From Anaerolineaceae bacterium (GTDB taxonomy: Bacteria; Chloroflexota; Anaerolineae; 4572-78): a stretch of DNA of 6,750 bases. The stretch lies in the NCBI GenBank assembly GCA_024762375.1, contig JANTHQ010000104.1:1-6750 (forward strand). Direction: 5' to 3'. The position numbers and the translations under genes are program-made. Shown in pieces: positions 1-5,156 of this stretch (position 1 is its first letter; each line of letters begins with the position of its first letter). Under the pieces are notes generated by a model that saw only the letters and a list, made by a program, of their open reading frames with translations, was not told the DNA's origin and searched no databases.

Positions 1-75
1 TGGATGAAAAATAATTTCGGCACATCACCGTTGAGTGCAGTAATAATTTGCCAGAAAAACTAGGAGGGTTGCCCC
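1..75 (+). promoter_or_regulatory. nrdJ leader with strong Shine-Dalgarno site
   Basis: This is the 5' flank of nrdJ, cut by the window edge. A strong ribosome binding site, AGGAGGG, lies at 62-68, seven bases before the ATG at 76, and fixes that start. The rest is A/T-rich, with two similar pieces, ATAATTTCGG (11-20) and ATAATTTGCC (43-52). I see no convincing -35/-10 pair, so the promoter probably lies further upstream. Class II reductase genes are often controlled by a cobalamin riboswitch or NrdR boxes, but neither can be supported in these 75 bases. Confidence 0.6.
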
Positions 76-2559
76 ATGGTCGCCAAAACACAAAAAAACT
101 ATCTAAAACCTCTGGGAGAGAAAATTTTTCTTGACCGTTACGCGCTGAAAGACGCTCAAAAAGAAACGCTCACCGTCGGCGATACCGCCGTGGTCTGCAC
201 CAACCTTCAAACCGGCCAGCGCGAAATCGGCACCGTAACCGCACTGAATGGCACCGAAGTCACCTTAAAACTGAAAGACGGCACCGAGGTCACCCAAGCC
301 GTGGAACACATCGACAAGCCGTTGGAAACCGACCCCGCCCAATTGATTGCCCGTGTGGCGCGCGGCATCGCCGAAGAAGAAGCCCCTGACCAACGCCAAA
401 AATGGGAAAAGAATTTCCGCTGGCTGCTGGAAGACTGGAAATTCGTGCCCGGCGGACGCATTCTCACCGGCGCGGGAACCGACCAAAACCTAACCTATTA
501 CAATTGTTATGTCATCCCCTCCCCGCACGACAGCCGCGGCGGCATTATGAAAACCCTATCGCACATGACTGAAATTATGTCACGTGGCGGCGGCGTGGGC
601 ATCAACCTTTCATCGCTGCGCCCGCGGCACGCCTACGTGAAAGGCGTCAACGGCCGGTCGAGCGGCTCCGTTTCATGGGGCGCATTGTACAGTTTCGTCA
701 CCGGCCTCATCGAACAGGGCGGCAGTCGGCGCGGCGCACTGATGCTCATTTTAAACGACTGGCATCCCGACATTTTCGATTTCATCACCAGCAAACGAGA
801 AATGGGCAAAATCACCAATGCCAACATCAGCGTGGCCATTAGCGATGCTTTTATGTCTGCCGTAAAAACCGATGGCGATTGGGAACTCGTTTTTCCTGAT
901 ACCGGCCACCCGGATTATAACGAAATGTGGCGCGGAAACCTGAAAGAGTGGCGCGAGGCCGGAAAACCGGTGGTGGTGCATAAAACCGTCAAAGCCCGCG
1001 AAATCTGGGACGCCATCATCGAAAGTGCATGGGCCAGCGCCGAGCCGGGTGTATTTTTCATCGACCGCTACAACAAAATGAGCAATTCCTGGTACTATTC
1101 CACCATCAATTGCACCAATCCCTGCGGCGAACAGGGTTTGCCGGAATGGGGCGTTTGCAATCTGGGCGCCATCAACCTCTCGCGTTTCGTGCGCGATGGC
1201 GCAGTCGATTGGAAAAATCTGGGCAAAACCGTGCGGTTCGCCGTTCGTTTTTTGGATGATGTGATTGACAACACCCCCTACTTTTTCGAAGAAAACGCCC
1301 GCCAGCAACTATCAGAGCGGCGGTTGGGGCTGGGCACAATGGGGCTGGCAGAAATGCTCATCCGCCTGAAATTGCGATATGGCAGTGCCGAAGCCGAAGA
1401 ATTCATCGACCAACTCTACAAATTTATCGCCAGCGAAGCATATCTGGCCAGCGCCGACTACGCCGCTGAAAAAGGCGCATTTACCATGTTCGATGCGGAA
1501 AAATATCTGAACAGCGGTTTTATGCTGCAAATGCCGGAAAACGTTCGGCAGGCCGTGCGCGAAAAAGGCATCCGCAACGTCACCCTGCTGACACAAGCAC
1601 CCACCGGCACCACCGGCACGATGGTTGGCACCTCCACCGGCATCGAACCATACTATTTCTGGGAATGGGAACGCATGGGCCGTATGGGCACAAACGTCGA
1701 GCGGGTGGATGTATATGACGAGTGGAAAACGGCACACCCCGATGAACCCCTGCCCAATTACTTTGTCACCGCTATGGATTTATCGCCGGAAGATCACGTT
1801 CGCGTGCAAGCTGCCATCCAAAAATGGGTCGATTCCAGCATCTCGAAAACGTGCAACGCCCCCAACAGCTATACCATCGACCAAACACGCGAGTTGTATG
1901 AACTGCTGTATGACCTCGGCGCGAAAGGCGGCACAATCTACCGCGACGGTTCGCGCGACGAGCAGGTACTCAAAGCGAAAACCGATGAACCGGAAACAAA
2001 AGCGGCTGCCCCGATGGCAGAAATCAAACCGCGGGTGCGCCCCACCACTTTGCACGGCAATACCTACCGCAAAGTGACCCCCATCGGCACAGCATATATC
2101 ACCGTGAATTACAACGGCGGCGGCAAACAAGAACCGTTTGAAGTATTCATCAACGTGGCAAAAGTCGGCTCGGATGTCGCTGCGGATGCCGAAGGATTGG
2201 GGCGGCTCATCAGCCTGATTTTGCGTATGCCCAGCCCGTTGAGCCCATACGAGCGCGTGCAGGACATCATCGCCCAACTGCGCGGCATCGGCAGCGGCAG
2301 GCCGCACGGATTCGGAAAATCTCGCGTGATGAGCCTGCCCGACGCGGTGGCGCAAGCCCTGGCGGAACATATCGGTTTCAATTCGCAGGCAGATTTGCCC
2401 GGTTTGCCGGAAGAAGAGGACAGCGCCGACCCGCTCGGTTTCCAGATGGAATTGACCGGCGCTCCCCACGGCGACTTGTGCCCCATTTGCGGCAATGCCA
2501 CCCTGATGAACATCGAAGGGTGCAAAAAATGCCACTCGTGCGGGTATAGTGAATGCTAA
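76..2559 (+). CDS. nrdJ: Vitamin B12-dependent (class II) ribonucleotide reductase
   Basis: This 827-residue protein is a complete cytoplasmic adenosylcobalamin-dependent ribonucleotide reductase, which converts ribonucleotides to deoxyribonucleotides for DNA synthesis without needing oxygen. The radical-site motif NPCGEQ lies at residues 348-353. Its Cys350 is the expected thiyl-radical cysteine, with Asn348 and Glu352 as partners. Cys144 (in YYNCYVIP) and Cys361 (in GVCNLGAINL) fit the substrate-reducing cysteine pair, since the 11-residue step from the radical cysteine is typical of NrdJ. The phosphate-binding motif PTGT is at 509-512. A charged and Ala-rich linker (about 632-652) leads to a TSCPD-type domain (about 653-765). 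The C-terminal tail holds Cys802, 805, 816, 819, 822 and 827, ending CGYSEC, as expected for the redox shuttle to thioredoxin or glutaredoxin; the CXXC pairs may also bind zinc. There is no ATP-cone domain. The family's N-terminal region, FLDRY (18-22) to ETDPAQLIARVARGIA (84-99), is interrupted by a beta-rich insert of about 50 residues. The ATG at 76 is set by AGGAGGG at 62-68. Confidence 0.96.
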   Translation: MVAKTQKNYLKPLGEKIFLDRYALKDAQKETLTVGDTAVVCTNLQTGQREIGTVTALNGTEVTLKLKDGTEVTQAVEHIDKPLETDPAQLIARVARGIAEEEAPDQRQKWEKNFRWLLEDWKFVPGGRILTGAGTDQNLTYYNCYVIPSPHDSRGGIMKTLSHMTEIMSRGGGVGINLSSLRPRHAYVKGVNGRSSGSVSWGALYSFVTGLIEQGGSRRGALMLILNDWHPDIFDFITSKREMGKITNANISVAISDAFMSAVKTDGDWELVFPDTGHPDYNEMWRGNLKEWREAGKPVVVHKTVKAREIWDAIIESAWASAEPGVFFIDRYNKMSNSWYYSTINCTNPCGEQGLPEWGVCNLGAINLSRFVRDGAVDWKNLGKTVRFAVRFLDDVIDNTPYFFEENARQQLSERRLGLGTMGLAEMLIRLKLRYGSAEAEEFIDQLYKFIASEAYLASADYAAEKGAFTMFDAEKYLNSGFMLQMPENVRQAVREKGIRNVTLLTQAPTGTTGTMVGTSTGIEPYYFWEWERMGRMGTNVERVDVYDEWKTAHPDEPLPNYFVTAMDLSPEDHVRVQAAIQKWVDSSISKTCNAPNSYTIDQTRELYELLYDLGAKGGTIYRDGSRDEQVLKAKTDEPETKAAAPMAEIKPRVRPTTLHGNTYRKVTPIGTAYITVNYNGGGKQEPFEVFINVAKVGSDVAADAEGLGRLISLILRMPSPLSPYERVQDIIAQLRGIGSGRPHGFGKSRVMSLPDAVAQALAEHIGFNSQADLPGLPEEEDSADPLGFQMELTGAPHGDLCPICGNATLMNIEGCKKCHSCGYSEC

Positions 2560-2582
2560 AATAATGTCAGTTCGGAGTTTTT

Positions 2583-2661
2583 GTCGTTCCGGAAATTCGC
2601 GCAGCGAATTGTCCGGAATCCACAACAGAAACCTATGGATTCCCGCCTTCGCGGGAATGAC
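2583..2661. repeat. REPIN-like pair of inverted hairpin repeats
   Basis: Two palindromic units face each other across a 13-base spacer (2623-2635). The left unit starts GTCGTTCC (2583-2590) and ends GGAATCCA (2615-2622). The right unit starts TGGATTCC (2636-2643) and ends GGAATGAC (2654-2661). The inner ends are perfect reverse complements, and the outer ends differ at one base. Each unit also folds by itself. Left: arms 2587-2600 and 2604-2618, loop GCA, one bulged base. Right: ATTCCCGC (2639-2646) and GCGGGAAT (2651-2658), loop CTTC. The right unit fits the ATTCCC-N8-GGGAAT pattern of the Neisseria dRS3 repeat and similar dispersed repeats. Two REP-like hairpins in inverted orientation is the REPIN layout. 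Copies elsewhere in the genome cannot be checked here. Confidence 0.72.
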
Positions 2662-2689
2662 ATTTCAAAAATTTCTGCAAAATATCCGC

Positions 2690-2710
2690 TTTTTCTCTTT
2701 TCGAGAAAAA
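2690..2710. repeat. Short local hairpin
   Basis: TTTTTCTC (2690-2697) and GAGAAAAA (2703-2710) form a perfect 8-bp stem with loop TTTTC. Its right arm shares the A-run 2706-2710 with the right outer inverted repeat (2706-2717), so this local fold and the long-range pairing with 2571-2582 would compete. It is A/T-rich and has no following T-run on the plus strand, so I do not call it a terminator. Confidence 0.45.
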
Positions 2711-2733
2711 CTCCGAATTCAGGTTTAAATAGC

Positions 2734-2784
2734 GATTGGAGATTGGTTGTTGGTAATTTATTTTCCAATAACCAATCTCCAATC
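2734..2784. repeat. 20-bp stem-loop built of 7-bp ATTGG units
   Basis: The arm 2734-2753 and the arm 2765-2784 are reverse complements over 20 positions with one difference. That difference (G2749 opposite T2769) would be a G-U wobble in RNA, so the transcript could form a continuous 20-bp helix around an 11-base A/T-only loop. Each arm is itself a short heptamer array: ATTGGAG, ATTGGTT, GTTGGTA on the left and CCAATAA, CCAATCT, CCAATCC on the right. It lies 18 bases upstream of the -35 box of the next gene and has no T-run after it, so a terminator role is not supported. A dispersed intergenic repeat is the likeliest explanation. Confidence 0.75.
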
Positions 2785-2802
2785 CTCCGACACCTCCCCC
2801 GT

Positions 2803-2831
2803 TTGCCCACACGCCCCATCGCACGTATAAT
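2803..2831 (+). promoter_or_regulatory. Sigma-70-type promoter of the radical SAM gene
   Basis: A perfect -10 hexamer TATAAT (2826-2831) is preceded, at the ideal 17-base spacing, by TTGCCC (2803-2808), which matches the TTGACA consensus at four of six positions. Transcription would start near 2838, giving a leader of about 26 bases before the ATG at 2864. This shows that the radical SAM gene can be transcribed independently of nrdJ. Confidence 0.7.
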
Positions 2832-2856
2832 TTTTATCGAAAATACGATAAAAATT
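2829..2856. promoter_or_regulatory. Putative operator: perfect 11-bp inverted repeat over the -10 box and start site
   Basis: AATTTTTATCG (2829-2839) and CGATAAAAATT (2846-2856) are exact reverse complements around the 6-base spacer AAAATA. The left arm overlaps the last three bases of the -10 box and the predicted start near 2838, and the right arm ends against the GGGG of the ribosome binding site. Because transcription would begin at the end of the left arm, the mRNA would lack most of it. The repeat therefore fits a DNA site for a dimeric repressor better than an RNA hairpin. I cannot name the regulator. Confidence 0.6.
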
Positions 2857-2863
2857 GGGGTTT

Positions 2864-4591
2864 ATGAAACGCAACTACCGTTCAACCGAAAAACTGAAGA
2901 AAATTTTGGCGCAGGAAGAAGGCGCCGTGATAAAAAACTGGGGCGGCAAACTACCCGTTGCGCTGGTCTATGCGAATACCTATCGGGTGGGAATGAGCAG
3001 TTTGGGACTGCACACGCTCTATCGCCTGTTTAACGATGAGCCGGATGTGGTCTGCGAGCGGGTTTTTTTCGGCACCCAACAACTTGCCCGCCCCAACGAG
3101 CCAATCATCTCGCTAGAATCGCAAACGCCACTGGCAGAATTTCCGGTTATCGCCTTCACCATTTCATACGAGCTGGATTATTTTAATGTGATTGCCATGC
3201 TGCGGCAGGCGGATATTCCAATTTTCGCCGCCGACCGCACCGCCGCCGACCCCATCATCATTGCCGGCGGGCCGGCCATTTACACCAACCCCGAACCGAT
3301 GGCCGAAATTTTCGACGGGGTGGCAATTGGCGAAGGGGAAGCCATCGTCCACCCGCTGATTGATGCACTGTGGGAGGCCATCGACCAGCCGCGCCCGGCG
3401 GCACTTGAAACGCTGGCAGCGGTTGACGGGATGTATGTTCCGGCGGTGAGCCAATCGCAAGTGGCACGGGTTTGGCTGAAAAACCTGAATGATTTTCCCA
3501 CCGTGACTCAAATTTACACCCCGCACACCGAATTCGGCGACCGCACCCTGATTGAAATTGCGCGCGGCTGCGGACGCGGCTGCCGTTTTTGTCTGGCCGG
3601 GTATGTTTATCGCCCCATGCGCGAGATGCATTTGGACACGGTTTTGGCGGCGGCCAAACATGGGTTATCGCACCGCGACCGCATCGGGTTGGTCAGTGCC
3701 GCCGTCAGCGATCATTCGTGGATTGATGATATCGCCACCGAATTGCGGGCGATGGGCGCGCGGCTCACGGCGTCATCCATGCGGGTTGACCCCATCTCCG
3801 AGCCGCTCATCAAAGGGCTGGCCGAAAGCGGCAATCAAACATTGACCATCGCCCCGGAGGCCGGGTCGGTGCGAATGCGGAAGGTCATCAACAAGCCGCA
3901 ATCGGACGACCAGATTTTGCACGCGGTAGAATTGGCGGCAAAATATAATTTTCCGCAACTGAAAATGTATTTTATGGTGGGACAGCCCACCGAACAGGAA
4001 GAGGATGTGGCGGCCATTGCCGAACTGGCGCTGGCGGCAAAAGCGGTTTTTCCGCGAAATATGGCCATCAATGCGACGCCGTATGTGCCCAAAGCGCAAA
4101 CGGCCTTTCAATGGGCGGCGATGATGCCGGTGGAAACTATCGAAGCACGGGTGCGCTATTTGGAACAGCGATTGCTGCCGCAGGGCATTGCGGTTCGCAG
4201 TGACAGCCCGGCGTGGGCAGCGGTGGAAGGTGTGCTGGCACGCGGCGATCGGCGGCTGGGGCGGGTGCTGGCACAGATGCGGCGGGTATCGCTGAAAGAG
4301 TGGCAGCGTGCGCTGGATGCCGAAGGGCTGAGTCAGGATGAGTTTTTGCGCGAGCGGGATGTTTCGGCGCGGTTGCCGTGGGACACGGTGAACGCCGGGG
4401 TGAGCAAAGCATATTTCAGTTGGGATTTGAAGCGCGCCCACAAAAATGCGCTGACGAAGGCGTGCCCGCCCGCCAACTGCATGAAATGTCAGGCCTGCGA
4501 TCGCGATTGGGCATTTCGCCCGAATTATGAAGCGGAACTCGGACCCAATTTGGGGGCATACGGCGACAATTTCATCCCGCTGGAATTGTAG
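2864..4591 (+). CDS. YgiQ/TIGR03960-like B12-binding-domain radical SAM protein
   Basis: This 575-residue protein is a radical SAM enzyme of the family usually annotated as TIGR03960 B12-binding radical SAM protein. The N-terminal Rossmann-like part starts VALVYANTYRVGMSSLGLHTLY and includes AGGP (134-137) and an IGEGEA segment. It resembles a corrinoid-binding domain, but I see no DxHxxG motif, so cobalamin binding is uncertain. The radical SAM cluster is CGRGCRFC, with Cys236, Cys240 and Cys243 as [4Fe-4S] ligands in CX3CX2C spacing. APEAGS (330-335) is the conserved core strand. The C-terminus has the family's LPWDTVNAGVSK segment, then Cys534, 539, 542 and 545 (CPPANCMKCQAC), which may hold a second metal centre. 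The reaction is unknown. I chose the ATG at 2864; an in-frame TTG at 2855 lies inside the operator-like repeat. The ribosome binding site is weak (GGGG, 2857-2860, only 3 bases from the ATG). The DUF2344/TIGR03936 partner often found beside this family is not adjacent. Confidence 0.88.
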   Translation: MKRNYRSTEKLKKILAQEEGAVIKNWGGKLPVALVYANTYRVGMSSLGLHTLYRLFNDEPDVVCERVFFGTQQLARPNEPIISLESQTPLAEFPVIAFTISYELDYFNVIAMLRQADIPIFAADRTAADPIIIAGGPAIYTNPEPMAEIFDGVAIGEGEAIVHPLIDALWEAIDQPRPAALETLAAVDGMYVPAVSQSQVARVWLKNLNDFPTVTQIYTPHTEFGDRTLIEIARGCGRGCRFCLAGYVYRPMREMHLDTVLAAAKHGLSHRDRIGLVSAAVSDHSWIDDIATELRAMGARLTASSMRVDPISEPLIKGLAESGNQTLTIAPEAGSVRMRKVINKPQSDDQILHAVELAAKYNFPQLKMYFMVGQPTEQEEDVAAIAELALAAKAVFPRNMAINATPYVPKAQTAFQWAAMMPVETIEARVRYLEQRLLPQGIAVRSDSPAWAAVEGVLARGDRRLGRVLAQMRRVSLKEWQRALDAEGLSQDEFLRERDVSARLPWDTVNAGVSKAYFSWDLKRAHKNALTKACPPANCMKCQACDRDWAFRPNYEAELGPNLGAYGDNFIPLEL

Positions 4592-4636
4592 GGTTCAAAG
4601 CCAAAATTCCGGCAAATGACAACCAACAAACAACAA

Positions 4637-4664
4637 AAAAGCCACCCCATTCGAGGTGGCTTTT
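4637..4664. terminator. Bidirectional intrinsic terminator
   Basis: AAAAGCCACC (4637-4646) and GGTGGCTTTT (4655-4664) form a perfect 10-bp stem around an 8-base loop. The A-run before the stem (from 4635) and the T-run within its right end give a U-tract for transcripts from either direction. It sits in the 86-base gap between two convergent genes and would end both the radical SAM transcript (+) and the Roadblock transcript (-). The rest of the gap (4592-4634) is A/C-rich with nothing notable. Confidence 0.9.
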
Positions 4665-4677
4665 GTGCATTTTAAGG

Positions 4678-5046
4678 TTATACCAGCCGAGATAAATCTT
4701 CTGCGGCGCGTTTCATATCGAGGAAAATCAGGCCGAGTTTCGCATCGGCGCGAGCCATAACGGTGAGCACCGCTTCTTCTCCGACAGACATCAAGATGAC
4801 ATATCCATTGGTGCCGCGAATGTACACCTGGTCGAGATATCCACGGCTCAACTCTTGCGCAATGCGTTCGCCCAACGACAGCATCGCTGCGGACATTGCC
4901 GACACACGGTCTTCTTCGATGTCCTGCGGTAACGATGATGCCATAATCAACCCGTCCACGCTGACCACTGCTGACGCTTCGATGTCGGCTGTGCCCGCCT
5001 GTAAATCTCGTAAACGAGCTACCATTTGTTCTGTGCGAGATGCCAT
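4678..5046 (-). CDS. Roadblock/LC7 (MglB-like) domain protein
   Basis: This 122-residue protein consists almost entirely of one Roadblock/LC7 domain (about residues 5-110). The domain signs are an N-terminal helix, then ASAVVSVDGLIMASSLP (24-40), a long helix MSAAMLSLGERIAQEL (51-66), strands QVYIRGTNGYVILMSVG (73-89) and AVLTVMARADAKLGLIFLDM (92-111), and a closing helix. Proteins of this family dimerise and commonly act as activators or scaffolds for small Ras-like GTPases such as MglA. No GTPase is visible nearby, so the partner is unknown. It has no signal peptide or membrane segment. The ATG at 5046 has AAAGGAG (5058-5064) upstream, with a rather long 11-base spacer, and no other in-frame start lies between them. 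The gene has its own promoter at 5106-5134 and ends at the terminator at 4637-4664, so it is probably a single-gene transcript. Confidence 0.88.
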   Translation of the reverse strand: MASRTEQMVARLRDLQAGTADIEASAVVSVDGLIMASSLPQDIEEDRVSAMSAAMLSLGERIAQELSRGYLDQVYIRGTNGYVILMSVGEEAVLTVMARADAKLGLIFLDMKRAAEDLSRLV

Positions 5047-5105
5047 ACCGTTATGTACTCCTTTCGCCCGGTTTGCAATTTTAGTGTGGAGCGTACTCCG
5101 TTTTC

Positions 5106-5134
5106 ATCATAACACAACAGCGATTTACTGTCAA
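5106..5134 (-). promoter_or_regulatory. Near-consensus sigma-70 promoter of the Roadblock gene
   Basis: On the minus strand a perfect -35 hexamer TTGACA (5129-5134) is followed, after exactly 17 bases, by TATGAT (5106-5111), five of six to the -10 consensus. A TGT immediately before it gives an extended -10. Transcription would start near 5099, leaving a leader of about 50 bases. The leader begins with a small hairpin, GGAG (5096-5099) with CTCC (5088-5091) around TACG. The -35 box lies 22 bases beyond the stop codon of the upstream phosphoribosyltransferase gene. I see no terminator between them, so read-through from the upstream operon is possible. Confidence 0.82.
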
Positions 5135-5156
5135 TGTGATTGCAAATTTATTTGGG

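Larger units (their letters stand above)
2569..2719. repeat. Outer inverted repeat enclosing the REPIN-like element
   Basis: TTCGGAGTTTTT at 2571-2582 is the exact reverse complement of AAAAACTCCGAA at 2706-2717, a perfect 12-bp inverted repeat about 120 bases apart. Extended on both sides (2569-2586 against 2702-2719), 16 of 18 positions pair. It begins 9 bases after the nrdJ stop codon and encloses the smaller inverted pair at 2583-2661. This nested, non-coding layout of about 150 bp resembles a MITE-type element or a complex 3' UTR structure. I see no clear target-site duplication and no transposase, so calling it mobile is inference. Confidence 0.6.

Noticed and set aside
43..75. Possible cobalamin riboswitch remnant upstream of nrdJ (GCCAG ... 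AGGAGGGTTGCC)
   Set aside because: It only loosely resembles a B12 box, overlaps the ribosome binding site, and the needed upstream scaffold lies outside the window. A covariance-model search with more upstream sequence would decide.
1780..2625. Long open frame (281 codons) on the minus strand opposite the nrdJ C-terminal half
   Set aside because: It overlaps conserved nrdJ coding sequence, has no recognisable motif, and starts inside the repeat element.
2639..2661. Intrinsic terminator for nrdJ from the right REP-like hairpin
   Set aside because: The stem is followed by GACATTTCAAAA, not a T-run, and the sequence matches a dispersed repeat type better.
2734..2784. CRISPR-like or terminator reading of the ATTGG repeats
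   Set aside because: The units are 7 bp and contiguous with no spacers, and no T-run follows the stem on either strand.
2855..2863. Upstream TTG start at 2855 for the radical SAM gene
   Set aside because: It lies inside the palindromic operator candidate and adds only three residues. The ATG at 2864 is the more usual start codon, although its ribosome binding site is weak.
2581..3033. Open frame of 150 codons running through the repeats into the radical SAM gene
   Set aside because: Its first half is translated inverted repeat and promoter, and its second half is out of frame with the real gene; no domain is visible.
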